Counted from the first letter of the stretch, positions 8,605 to 16,977 are shown. The stretch: 32,442 nt of DNA from JADJPL01 sp964607915 (GCA_964607915.1 CAZSMU010000029.1:1-32442); one strand, 5' to 3'. Numbers and translations: made by a program. The notes: generated from the letters alone by a model not told the origin.

Positions 8605-9894
8605 TCAAAGGGGGGCGGTGGTGGTTTCAACGGCCTCTGTGCGGGTGCCGGCGCTTGCCCACACATCGAGGCCGTTTTGGTGGCGCAGGATGTCCGCCAT
8701 ATCTTCCCGTTCGCGCACCAGGCAATCCCTGCCGTTGAACAGCAGCACTTCTGCCGGGCGGGGGCGGGAATTGTAGTTCGACGACATGGAGAAGCAGTAG
8801 GCACCCGCGTTGTGCAGGCAAAGGAGGTCACCTTCCCGCACTTCCGGCAACTGCCGGTTGGCGCCGAAAGTATCCGTTTCGCAAATGTAGCCCACCACGT
8901 GGTAGAACCGCAGTTTTCCCTCGGGGTTGGATACGTTGCTGATGTGGTGGTATGCATTGTAGAACATAGGGCGGATCAGGTGGTTCAGCCCCGAATCCAC
9001 GCAGGCGAACACCGCCGAGGTCGTCTGTTTGACGACGTTCACCCGCACGTAGAAGTTACCAGCCCGACTGACCAGAAATTTACCCGGTTCGAACACCAGG
9101 CGCAGGTTGCGCCCATAATCGCGACAGAAATCCCGGAAGCGATGGGATAGTTTCGCGCCTAATTCCTCAATATTGGTTTCGATGTCGCCGGGCTTGTAGG
9201 GCACCTTGAACCCGCTGCCAAAGTCTATAAACTGGAGGTCGGGGAATTCTTTGGCGATGCCGAGCAGCACCTCTGCCCCCTGCATGAACGCGTCGGCGTT
9301 CAGGATGTCGGAGCCCGTATGCATATGTACTCCGACGACGCGCAGGCCGGTATTTTCCCGTATACGGTGTACGTGCGGCATTTGATAGACCGAGATACCG
9401 AACTTCGAGTCCACGTGGCCGACCGATGTTTTGAGGTTGCCCCCGGCCATAATATGAGGGTTGATGCGGATGCTCACCGGCACTTCCGGATAGGTCTGGC
9501 CAAATTGCTCGAGGATGGGCAGGTTGTCCAGGTGGATGTGCGCCCCCAGAGCCAGTGCTTGTTCGATTTCCTCCATCCCTACCCCGTTCGGCGTAAAGCC
9601 GATATGAGCCGGATCGAAGCCCGCTGCCAGTCCGAGTTTGATTTCTTCGACCGAAACGGTATCCAGGCCCGTGCCCAGGCCGCGCATGAATTTGAGTACG
9701 CTCAGGTTGCTGAGCGCTTTGCAGGCATAGTGGATGCGCAAGTCCGGCACATCGAACGCTGCGCGCAGACGCTGGTACTGCAGCTCGATGACATTGGCGT
9801 CATATACGTACAGCGGAGCCCCGTACTTGCTCACTAATTCAAGGGGGGACGCACCCTGCCGGGGCAATTCACGTTTTTCTTCCTTTTTGGACAT
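8605..9894 (-). CDS. lysA: Diaminopimelate decarboxylase
   Basis: A 429-residue PLP-dependent fold-III decarboxylase, normal length. It converts meso-diaminopimelate to L-lysine, the last step of lysine synthesis. The N-terminal alanine-racemase-like barrel carries the PLP lysine in HYACKALSN (K59), VGVHMHTGSD (188-196), the phosphate-binding IDFGSGF (223-229) and FEPGKFLV (268-275). The C-terminal beta domain has ICETDTF (337-343) with the active-site Cys and the substrate contact motif GAYCFSMSSNYN (364-375). Together these are diagnostic for LysA rather than ornithine or arginine decarboxylase. It is the first gene of an apparent lysA-valS unit. The 103-bp leader up to the kinase-fusion stop shows no confident promoter. 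Confidence 0.95.
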   Translation of the reverse strand: MSKKEEKRELPRQGASPLELVSKYGAPLYVYDANVIELQYQRLRAAFDVPDLRIHYACKALSNLSVLKFMRGLGTGLDTVSVEEIKLGLAAGFDPAHIGFTPNGVGMEEIEQALALGAHIHLDNLPILEQFGQTYPEVPVSIRINPHIMAGGNLKTSVGHVDSKFGISVYQMPHVHRIRENTGLRVVGVHMHTGSDILNADAFMQGAEVLLGIAKEFPDLQFIDFGSGFKVPYKPGDIETNIEELGAKLSHRFRDFCRDYGRNLRLVFEPGKFLVSRAGNFYVRVNVVKQTTSAVFACVDSGLNHLIRPMFYNAYHHISNVSNPEGKLRFYHVVGYICETDTFGANRQLPEVREGDLLCLHNAGAYCFSMSSNYNSRPRPAEVLLFNGRDCLVREREDMADILRHQNGLDVWASAGTRTEAVETTTAPL

Positions 9895-9997
9895 AATGGC
9901 GAAGCATTTGAGCGATCGCAGTTCTGAAACAGCTATGGGTTACAGAGTTGCGCTGCAAAAATGCGAAAAAGGCATGGAAAAGCAAAAGGCAAACGCG

Positions 9998-12721
9998 CTA
10001 TTCGTAGCGTTGGGCGAGTTTGTCCTCCCGATACAGCGGTAATTCCGCGATGCGCTGGCCGAGCAGCCGGCCCAGGCGCAGGCCCTCTTCACAATCCATG
10101 CGATAATGTACCCCCAGATAGATGCGCGAAAGGGCATTCTCTTTCGCCATAGCAGCAAAAGAAACATATTTCCGGGGAGCAGTGCCGCTGTCCGGGCATC
10201 GCTCCAGGCTCCGGTCGGTCAAGGCGTAGGAGCTGCCGAAAAGCTGCTCCAGGATAGCGGCGGCGGCCGCGCCAAAAGCCGAATGGCCGGAGGGGTAGGC
10301 CGGGAACAAGGGTGTTTCGAGTACAGGCTGCCAAGACGGGTCAATATTTCTCCGGATATAGGCGTCCGGGCGCTCTACGGCGAAGTTGTATTTTTCTTTC
10401 CAGACCTTTACAGCGATATCGTTCAGGGCGCAACCGATTTTCAGATAGGTTTCCAGCGTCCGCTGCAGGCCATGACCTCCTTCCTGGATTACCTGGTGGG
10501 CAACCGCTACCCACCGGGAGGCCGCGTCAAAAGTAATATTGGGAATATCGTTGCTCCAGTACTCCGCAATGAGGCGTTCTTCCCCCGACAGCGGCCTGGA
10601 TACCAAATACAGTTCCATAGCTTGTGCAAAAAAAACGGATTTCCTGGATTCGGAAAACACGTGCGGGGGCGTCGCGGGAATATCCTCCGGCCCCACCAGG
10701 ATGGTTCTGGCATTGCCCCATTCCGGCAGCAGAGCATCTCCCCCGGAAGACCAAACGCCCGGTTTTTCAACTGCCTTGTAGCACCCATAATTGGCCAGGG
10801 AACCCTCCCGACCGATTGAATCGCTTTCCGCCCAGGCAGAAATGAATTGCGCCACCTCTTCCCCATACCGGGCAGAAGCATCTGTATCCGCGCCGAGAGC
10901 GGCCATTCGTTTATTCCATTTTTTCTCCAGCAAGTTCCTTTTTTGCTGTACAGCCGCCGGCGCATGGGGAAAAAAGCGCCGGGAGAGGGATGCATATACT
11001 GCATTCAGGGATGCAGCGGCTATGAAGTATCGGGAAGCGGGCTTCCTGGTGCCGTCACAAAGAAATACATCGAGCGATTGCGCCCCTTCCATAGCAGGCA
11101 ACGCGGCTTCCCAGGAAGCAATACCTGCATACCCAAACATACGCGCACTGACCGGCGGGCGATATCCAGGCGTAAATTGAACCATTTCCAGCAACAGCGC
11201 GTTCCAGTCTTGCACTACCTCCACCGCTTGTTTTTCAGCTATCGGAAGTACAGACGCCGTATCCGAGCAACCTAATCCGGATAATGCAAGTACCGCCACC
11301 AACCATTTTATACCGGCTCGCCTAGGTATATCAGAGGGATTTTTTTCCAATACTAATTTCTCTGCCAAGCGCTTAAAGCCCAGGAAATAAGTCGTTCCCT
11401 GCCCGGGACTCGACTCGACGCTTATCTCTATGCCGTGGAGTTGTAAAATGCTCGCCACCAGCGACAGGCCAATCCCGGAGCCTTTCACCTGGCTGTTCTG
11501 GGCACTCCGGAAAAACGGTTCGAAGATATAGGGTAGGTCTTCCGCAGCGATGCCCGGGCCGTTGTCTTTGATTGCGATTTGGAAGGGGGCGCTGAAATCC
11601 AGAACGACTCTGGCCTTGTGGTCCGTCGAGAACTTACAGCAGTTGTCCAACAGATTGACTACCGCGGTGCGCAAAAGGGATTCGTTGCCTTGGATACAAA
11701 GATCCTTTTCCTGGTCCGGCAGGTTTGCGATTTCGATCAGCACCTGGTATTCGGGGTTGGTTTTCAGGATCATCTGCCTCCCCTGGTAGAGTATCTCATC
11801 CAGGCGGGTGTCCGAAAATTTTATCGTATCCACTCCCGAGTGCAGTTGGGCAAGCTGGAGGAGCTTTTCAAGGCTCTCCGACATTTCCCGGATATCCTCG
11901 TGCAAGGATGTCAGGATGCGCTCGTATTCCTCCGTGCTGCGCGATTTATGCCGGGCTAATTGCAGCTGGGCATCCATCGTCGCGACCGGGTTTTTAAGTT
12001 CGTGGGAAACGTTGGAGATGAAGCCCCTCTGCAAGCGGAACGCGCGTTCCATGCGGTCCAGCATATCGTTGAAGGTAGCTACCAGATGCGATAGTTCGTC
12101 CCGGTTGTTGTCGTGCTTCACCCGTTTGCTCAAGTCGTCGGGCAGGATGGCATCTACCTCGCGCACGATGTGCGAGACCGGAGCCAGGGCCTGGCCTGCA
12201 AAAAACCAGCCACCGGCTGCCACTGCGGCAACAACAAACAAAAAGCTCAGCAAAAGGATATTCCTGAGCGTCTTCAACTTGGAAAAATCCGGTATATCCT
12301 CAGAAACCACATAGTACACGCTGCCGGAAGGCGCGGCAAGTTGCATGCCCACCGCGAAGAATTTATCCCGGTAAAAACGGACAGCCCCCCGGGCAGGGAT
12401 CTTGCGAACCTCCTCCAGCGTAGGGAATTCCACCCCCTGGTTGAGGGCGAACACACAGCGATACGACTGGTTGAAAATGGTTACATTCCCGATAGAGGGC
12501 AGTATGGCGAGCTCTCCCTTCGCCCGGGATTGGACCGGTCGGAGCTCTTGTTCCCGGCGCAGGACCATTTCTGCCGTCATGCGCCCTTTGCTTTCCAACT
12601 GGGCGTAAAACTCCTGGGTCACATAGCGTCTAAATTGCTGAAAAACAAATAAATGTGCAATCAACAGGATACCCGCACTGATTCCGATAAACTGCAAAGT
12701 GAGTTTGGTGCGTATCCTCAT
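9998..12721 (-). CDS. Sensor histidine kinase fused to a vanadium-haloperoxidase/PAP2-like domain
   Basis: A single 907-residue open frame joins two complete proteins. Residues 1-450 form a classic sensor kinase: TM1 (8-27), an extracytoplasmic sensor segment (30-150), TM2 (154-175), a HAMP linker, a HisKA helix with SHELKNP and phospho-acceptor H240, an N-box NLLDNCCKF (356-364), DNGPGI (386-391), an F-box EPFF and GSGIGL (414-419). Residues 450-472 are a basic linker. Residues 473-485 form a hydrophobic segment ending in a lipobox-like GLGC (C485). The rest is a PAP2/vanadium-haloperoxidase domain with the full signature: K777-x6-R784-P785, P810-S-G-H813 and S865-R866-x5-H872-x3-D876. The third hydrophobic segment would place this domain outside the inner membrane. 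It starts one base after the response regulator stop (TGATATG), so the pair is coupled. A T7 run at 11340-11346 lies at the junction, so a sequencing indel must be excluded. Confidence 0.85.
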   Translation of the reverse strand: MRIRTKLTLQFIGISAGILLIAHLFVFQQFRRYVTQEFYAQLESKGRMTAEMVLRREQELRPVQSRAKGELAILPSIGNVTIFNQSYRCVFALNQGVEFPTLEEVRKIPARGAVRFYRDKFFAVGMQLAAPSGSVYYVVSEDIPDFSKLKTLRNILLLSFLFVVAAVAAGGWFFAGQALAPVSHIVREVDAILPDDLSKRVKHDNNRDELSHLVATFNDMLDRMERAFRLQRGFISNVSHELKNPVATMDAQLQLARHKSRSTEEYERILTSLHEDIREMSESLEKLLQLAQLHSGVDTIKFSDTRLDEILYQGRQMILKTNPEYQVLIEIANLPDQEKDLCIQGNESLLRTAVVNLLDNCCKFSTDHKARVVLDFSAPFQIAIKDNGPGIAAEDLPYIFEPFFRSAQNSQVKGSGIGLSLVASILQLHGIEISVESSPGQGTTYFLGFKRLAEKLVLEKNPSDIPRRAGIKWLVAVLALSGLGCSDTASVLPIAEKQAVEVVQDWNALLLEMVQFTPGYRPPVSARMFGYAGIASWEAALPAMEGAQSLDVFLCDGTRKPASRYFIAAASLNAVYASLSRRFFPHAPAAVQQKRNLLEKKWNKRMAALGADTDASARYGEEVAQFISAWAESDSIGREGSLANYGCYKAVEKPGVWSSGGDALLPEWGNARTILVGPEDIPATPPHVFSESRKSVFFAQAMELYLVSRPLSGEERLIAEYWSNDIPNITFDAASRWVAVAHQVIQEGGHGLQRTLETYLKIGCALNDIAVKVWKEKYNFAVERPDAYIRRNIDPSWQPVLETPLFPAYPSGHSAFGAAAAAILEQLFGSSYALTDRSLERCPDSGTAPRKYVSFAAMAKENALSRIYLGVHYRMDCEEGLRLGRLLGQRIAELPLYREDKLAQRYE

Positions 12722-12722
12722 A

Positions 12723-13406
12723 TCAATCGCCCGTTTTCAGGATGTACCCCACCCCGAAGTGGGTATGAATCAGTTTTCCGGAGAATCCTTTGTCCACTTT
12801 GTTGCGCACGTAATTCACATATACCTCGATGACGTTGGTATGGATGTCTTCCGACACACCCCAGACGGCCTCCAGGATTTCTGCCTTGGGAATTACGCGG
12901 TTGGGGTTGCGCACGAAATACTCCAACAGTGCAAACTCCTTGGGGGTCAACGCAATTTTGGTGTTGTCGCGCCATACTTCCAGCGTGGCGAGGTTCATGA
13001 CCAAATCCGCAAATGCCAGCTTGACCTGGGAGGCAAATGCCGGATTGGCCCTTCGGATGATCGCTTTCAGGCGCGCCGCCAGTTCCAGGAAATCAAAAGG
13101 CTTGGACAGGTAGTCATCGGCTCCCGCGTTCAGCCCTGCCACCTTATCTTCGGGCTGGTAGCGGGCCGATAATACGAGAATAGGAACTTTCAGCCCGAGC
13201 TCCCGGAGCTGCCGACAAAGTTCAATCCCATTGATGGAGGGCATCACCACATCCGTCAAAATTACATCGTAATGGTTTTGGCAGGCCATTTCCCTTCCCG
13301 TACGCCCGTCAAAAGCACAATCCACCTCTGCCTGGCATTCCTCTTCGAGAAAAGCGCGCAGCGATGCCGCTGTTTTTGCTTCATCTTCAACAATCAGTAC
13401 CTTCAT
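12723..13406 (-). CDS. OmpR/PhoB-family response regulator
   Basis: A 227-residue two-component response regulator. The receiver domain (1-120) has the acidic pocket E7/D8, phospho-acceptor D52 in LTDVVMP, the conserved S80 in VLSAR and K102 in LSKPFD. The C-terminal winged-helix DNA-binding domain (about 130-227) shows LTPKEFALLEYFVRNPNRV and the recognition-wing end FGVGYILK. It should be phosphorylated by the kinase whose gene starts one base downstream. Only 15 bp of upstream sequence is visible before the assembly gap, so its promoter and any autoregulatory site are missing. Its targets are unknown; the divergent haloperoxidase-like genes on the other side of the gap are the obvious candidates by position, which is inference. 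Confidence 0.93.
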   Translation of the reverse strand: MKVLIVEDEAKTAASLRAFLEEECQAEVDCAFDGRTGREMACQNHYDVILTDVVMPSINGIELCRQLRELGLKVPILVLSARYQPEDKVAGLNAGADDYLSKPFDFLELAARLKAIIRRANPAFASQVKLAFADLVMNLATLEVWRDNTKIALTPKEFALLEYFVRNPNRVIPKAEILEAVWGVSEDIHTNVIEVYVNYVRNKVDKGFSGKLIHTHFGVGYILKTGD

Positions 13407-13421
13407 TTAGCGCATAGATAT

Positions 13422-13521
13422 NNNNNNNNNNNNNNNNNNNNNNNNNNNNNNNNNNNNNNNNNNNNNNNNNNNNNNNNNNNNNNNNNNNNNNNNNNNNNNN
13501 NNNNNNNNNNNNNNNNNNNNN
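13422..13521. other. Assembly gap (100 N)
   Basis: Exactly 100 consecutive N, the conventional placeholder for a scaffold join of unknown length. It falls between the divergent response regulator and haloperoxidase-like genes, so the intergenic control region, and possibly more, is absent. Confidence 0.99.
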
Positions 13522-13556
13522 AGCAAATCATTCTACAAGAGCAGAAACGCACTCTC

Positions 13557-14948
13557 ATGAAAAAAAACTTTACGCTTCCTAAAACGACTACTGCCTGGTT
13601 ACTCACCTTGTTAATGGGGATTGGCTTTAGCTGCCAAAGGGATCAGATAGATCCTGTCCTGGATAATCACCCCAGCTCCTATTCCTACAAAATACCACTG
13701 GCATGGCAAAACGTGCTCCTGGATGCGGAGCGCTACACCCGGGGCTACCGCCCACCTATTGCAGCCCGCACCCTGGCCTATATCAACCTGGCGGCTTATG
13801 AGTCTGTACAGCCGGGCATGGAAGAACTCTACAACAGCTTCGATGGCTATTTTCCGGGGCTGGATGTACCGGAAACAGAGCCGGGTATGGAATACCACTG
13901 GCCCACGGTACTGAACGCCACCTACGCGCGGGCAGCCACACACTTTCACCCACAGGCGCCAGCGGCGCAGTTGTTCGCTATTTTCCGTTTAGAAGACGAT
14001 ATCAACGACGAGTACCGCCCTCAAATCACCAACGAAGTGTTCGTGCGCTCCGTGGAATTTGGCCGCCGCGTCGCCGACGCGGTATTCAAATGGTCGGCAA
14101 GCGACCGCCTGGGGCATGAGGCATATGCACGCACCACCGACCCGACCTACGTACCTCCTACCGGATACGGCAAGTGGCAACCGACCTACCCCGACTACGC
14201 AAACGCCCTGCTGCCCAATTGGGGAGGCGTGCGCACCTTCGCCGCCGACAAGACCGACGTCTGCCCGGATCCCCTGCCCATCACCAACGACCCGCAATCG
14301 GAAATATACAAACAAGCCGTAGAGGTGCAACGCCTCGTCAACCAAATCAAAGCAGGCAGCCGCTACGAAGACCGCTGGATCGCCGATTTCTGGAGCGACG
14401 ACTGCCCCATCCTCACGTTTACCCCGCCCAGCCACTTCATAGCTATCGCCAGCCAAATCCTGGAGAGCACCAAGGCTAAGCTCCCCCTGGCATTGGAAAC
14501 CTACGCCCGCGTAGGCCTGGCCATCAACGACGCCGGTGTGCGCGCCTGGAGCGAAAAGTTCCGCTTCAACGTAGAGCGCCCAATAGACTACATCCGGCGG
14601 GAACTCAACGACCCAAACTGGAATACCATCATGTGCCCCGACGGCTCAGGCCAGTACTTCACGCCCAACTTCCCCGCCTATCCCTCCGGCCATGCCACCT
14701 TCGGCGCTGCCTCCGCAGAGGTCTTGACCGAACTATTCGGCAACCGGCCGTTTGTAGATCGCTGCCATGAAGGGCGTACCGAATTTATCGGCAACCCCCG
14801 CAACTTCGATAATTTTTATGAGGCCGCAGAAGAAAATGCCTACTCCCGACTGCCTATAGGCGTGCATTTCAAAATGGATGCTACCGCAGGACTGGATCTC
14901 GGCTATCGCATCGGACGGAAAGTGAACGATTTGCCCTGGAGGAAGTAA
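13557..14948 (+). CDS. Vanadium-dependent haloperoxidase/PAP2-like lipoprotein, paralogue 1
   Basis: A 463-residue exported protein. The ATG at 13557, right after the gap, gives a signal peptide (KK start, AWLLTLLMGIGFS) with a probable lipidated Cys26. The PAP2/haloperoxidase metal-oxyanion site is complete: K334-x6-R341-P342, P376-S377-G-H379, and S430-R431-x5-H437-x3-D441. In vanadium haloperoxidases these residues hold vanadate, with the last His bonded to the metal; in PAP2 phosphatases the same residues bind phosphate. The sequence alone does not settle peroxidase versus phosphatase, but the length and the conserved N-terminal helices (YTRGYRPPIAARTLAYINLAAYE) match Bacteroidota proteins annotated as vanadium-dependent haloperoxidases. 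The next gene encodes a protein of identical length that aligns without gaps, so they are tandem duplicates. A strong terminator separates them. Confidence 0.85.
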   Translation: MKKNFTLPKTTTAWLLTLLMGIGFSCQRDQIDPVLDNHPSSYSYKIPLAWQNVLLDAERYTRGYRPPIAARTLAYINLAAYESVQPGMEELYNSFDGYFPGLDVPETEPGMEYHWPTVLNATYARAATHFHPQAPAAQLFAIFRLEDDINDEYRPQITNEVFVRSVEFGRRVADAVFKWSASDRLGHEAYARTTDPTYVPPTGYGKWQPTYPDYANALLPNWGGVRTFAADKTDVCPDPLPITNDPQSEIYKQAVEVQRLVNQIKAGSRYEDRWIADFWSDDCPILTFTPPSHFIAIASQILESTKAKLPLALETYARVGLAINDAGVRAWSEKFRFNVERPIDYIRRELNDPNWNTIMCPDGSGQYFTPNFPAYPSGHATFGAASAEVLTELFGNRPFVDRCHEGRTEFIGNPRNFDNFYEAAEENAYSRLPIGVHFKMDATAGLDLGYRIGRKVNDLPWRK

Positions 14949-14992
14949 CTGCTCCGCAGAGCCGTTGTTTCTATACGACAGGAAAACATACT

Positions 14993-15030
14993 CAAAGGGC
15001 TCATACTGTGTGTGAGCCCTTTGATTTTTC
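14993..15030 (+). terminator. Rho-independent terminator
   Basis: A perfect 11-bp stem, CAAAGGGCTCA (14993-15003) with TGAGCCCTTTG (15013-15023), has a 9-nt loop and is followed by ATTTTTC. It lies 44 bp after the stop of paralogue 1 and before paralogue 2, implying that the two genes have separate transcription or attenuated read-through. Confidence 0.85.
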
Positions 15031-15074
15031 AAATCGATACCTTTTTCTCCTGCTGCCCTTATTCAACCCACCCT

Positions 15075-16466
15075 ATGAAAGCATCTCAACTCACCTATCC
15101 TATTCTGCTCGCCCTATTCCTGCTCGGCATTTCCTTTTCGGGCTGCGAAAGGGAAAATGTGGCCACACTCCTGCCGGACAATACCGCGCCGCAAAGTTAC
15201 CCCGCCGATGTGGCGTTGGCCTGGAACAAATTGTACCTAGAACTGGAGCGGTTCACCCCCGGTTATCGGCCACCCATCTCTTCGCGCAACATGGCCTACA
15301 TCAACCTGGCCGCTTATGAGGCTATCGTGCCGGGCATGGAAGACCGCTATTCTTCTTTCGATGGCTTTTTTCAAGGGCTTAAAATACCCGAGCCCACCCC
15401 CCATGCAACCTATCACTGGCCTACTGTGCTCAATGCCGCGTATGGACGTGCTATGGCGCTCTTTTTCCCCGGGGCACCAGCCGCACAACAGTTTCAGATT
15501 TTCAAGGTAGAGTCCACCTTTAGCGAAAGCTTCCGCCAGCAACTCGATAACGAAAGCTTTGTGCGCTCAAACGAGTTCGGACGGCGCGTGGCGGAGGCGG
15601 TTTTCGCCTGGTCAGCCACCGATCAAGTGGGCCACGAGGCCTATCTGCGCCCCACCGATCCCAGCTACGTGCCGCCGAGGGGGTATGGCTTATGGCAGCC
15701 TACCTTCCCCGACTTCTCGCGCGCGCTTACCCCTTACTGGGGCAAGGTACGCCCTTTTGCCGCCGACGACAGCGATATCTGCCCCGACCCACTCCCGATT
15801 TCCGATACGCCGGGCTCGCCGATATACCAGCAAGCGCTCGAGGTAAAAACCACAGTTGAGCAAATCAAATCCGGCGCGTTGAAGGAACAACACTGGATCG
15901 CCGACTTCTGGAGCGACGACTGCCCTGTCCTCACCTTCTCCCCTGCCGGCCGGTGGATTGCCGTTGCCAACCAGGTCATCGAGAACAATAAACCCAACCT
16001 GGGGATGGCCGTAGAAACCTACGCCCGCATCAGCATGGCCTTGGCCGATGCAGCCATCCGCACCTGGCACGAAAAATACCGCTTTAATGTAGAACGCCCC
16101 GTTGACTATATCCGGCGGGTGTTCAATGACCCCAACTGGAATACCCTCATGTGCCCGGATGGTTCCGGAAAGTACTTCACCCCGCCCTTCCCCGCCTATC
16201 CCGGCGGGCATGCCGCCTTCGGTGCCGCTGCCGCCGAAGTCCTGCAGGCGCTGTACGGCAAGCAACCTATGACCGACCGCTGCCACGAAGGAAGGAGCGA
16301 GTTCCTGGGCCAAGCCCGCAGTTTCAAGGATTTCTATGCCATGGCCGAAGAAAATGCCCACTCTCGTATCCCCATCGGGGTGCATTTCGACATGGACAAC
16401 GCCGCCGGGCTGGACCTGGGCTACCGAGTAGGCAAAAAGGTCAACAAATTGCCCTGGAGAAAGTAG
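15075..16466 (+). CDS. Vanadium-dependent haloperoxidase/PAP2-like lipoprotein, paralogue 2 (PGGH variant)
   Basis: A 463-residue exported lipoprotein. The ATG at 15075 gives signal peptide KASQLTYPILLALFLLGIS followed by FSGC with lipidated Cys24; an in-frame start at 15012 would bury this and is rejected. Alignment with paralogue 1 is gap-free over nearly all the protein, so residue numbers coincide. The catalytic set is K334-x6-R341-P342, P376-G377-G-H379 and S430-R431-x5-H437-x3-D441. The serine of the PSGH motif, which hydrogen-bonds the vanadate or phosphate oxygens, is glycine here, while it is serine in both relatives in this window. This may change oxyanion binding or reaction preference. 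Halide oxidation by hydrogen peroxide is the expected family chemistry, but phosphatase activity is possible. No promoter is convincing in the 50 bp after the terminator. Confidence 0.84.
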   Translation: MKASQLTYPILLALFLLGISFSGCERENVATLLPDNTAPQSYPADVALAWNKLYLELERFTPGYRPPISSRNMAYINLAAYEAIVPGMEDRYSSFDGFFQGLKIPEPTPHATYHWPTVLNAAYGRAMALFFPGAPAAQQFQIFKVESTFSESFRQQLDNESFVRSNEFGRRVAEAVFAWSATDQVGHEAYLRPTDPSYVPPRGYGLWQPTFPDFSRALTPYWGKVRPFAADDSDICPDPLPISDTPGSPIYQQALEVKTTVEQIKSGALKEQHWIADFWSDDCPVLTFSPAGRWIAVANQVIENNKPNLGMAVETYARISMALADAAIRTWHEKYRFNVERPVDYIRRVFNDPNWNTLMCPDGSGKYFTPPFPAYPGGHAAFGAAAAEVLQALYGKQPMTDRCHEGRSEFLGQARSFKDFYAMAEENAHSRIPIGVHFDMDNAAGLDLGYRVGKKVNKLPWRK

Positions 16467-16494
16467 CCGCCGGTCGCTTGAAGGACAGCGAGAA

Positions 16495-16521
16495 GCAGGT
16501 ATATCCTGCATCTGATTTTTT
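16495..16521 (+). terminator. Weak hairpin with T-run
   Basis: GCAGG (16495-16499) and CCTGC (16505-16509) pair around a TATAT loop. A run of six T follows after a short spacer. It lies 28 bp after the stop of paralogue 2. The stem is only 5 bp, so termination would be weak. Confidence 0.3.
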
Positions 16522-16549
16522 ATCTTTAAAAAAAATCACACCTGTGAAA

Positions 16550-16915
16550 ATGAAAAATGCTGCCTCCGTTGAGGACTACCTGCAAGATTTTCCCACCGAA
16601 GTACAGGAACAACTCCGGCTGCTGCGCGCCCTCATCCTGCAAACCGCCCCTCATGCCGTGGAAAGCATCTCATACGGAATGCCTGCCTACAAACTACACG
16701 GCAAACCATTCGTCTATTTCGGGGGGTATCCCAAACATATCGGCCTGTACGCCACACCCAACACCCATAGCGCTTTTGCCGAAGAGCTGTCTGCTTACAA
16801 ACAAGGCAAAGGCTCTGTCCAGTTCCCTCTACACCAACCCCTTCCATTTGAACTCATCGAAAAGATGCTGCTGTTCCGGCTGGCAACCCTCGACGACCCC
16901 AAGGATAAATTTTAA
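16550..16915 (+). CDS. DUF1801 (YdhG-like) family protein
   Basis: A 121-residue cytoplasmic protein. The pattern of N-terminal 'VEDYLQDFPTEVQEQLRLLR', central ISYGMPAYKLHGKPFVYFGGY, then HIGLYATP and KGSVQFPLHQPLP is typical of the DUF1801 family (structural relatives: YdhG, and the frataxin-like Fra/YdhG group in Bacillus). The biochemical function is not established in most members. The ATG at 16550 is preferred; a GTG two codons earlier is an alternative. The open frame extends far upstream only because it shadows the haloperoxidase-like gene. It is 83 bp after paralogue 2 on the same strand, with only a weak hairpin between, so cotranscription is possible. Confidence 0.85.
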   Translation: MKNAASVEDYLQDFPTEVQEQLRLLRALILQTAPHAVESISYGMPAYKLHGKPFVYFGGYPKHIGLYATPNTHSAFAEELSAYKQGKGSVQFPLHQPLPFELIEKMLLFRLATLDDPKDKF

Positions 16916-16977
16916 TTTATCTCCCTGCAACCTTTCACAAAACGAGTTGTCTTATATATAGGTAAAAAAAGTTTTGT

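Noticed and set aside
8583..8957. N-terminal extension of the valS open frame
   Set aside because: It overlaps lysA in another frame, is Thr/Cys/Pro-rich without family similarity, and the ATG at 8582 gives the normal ValRS start.
13272..13556. Open frame running through the N gap into haloperoxidase paralogue 1
   Set aside because: It overlaps the regulator antisense and reads through unknown bases; the real start is the ATG at 13557 before the signal peptide.
15012..15074. Upstream start for haloperoxidase paralogue 2
   Set aside because: It overlaps the terminator stem and would bury the lipoprotein signal peptide that begins at 15075.
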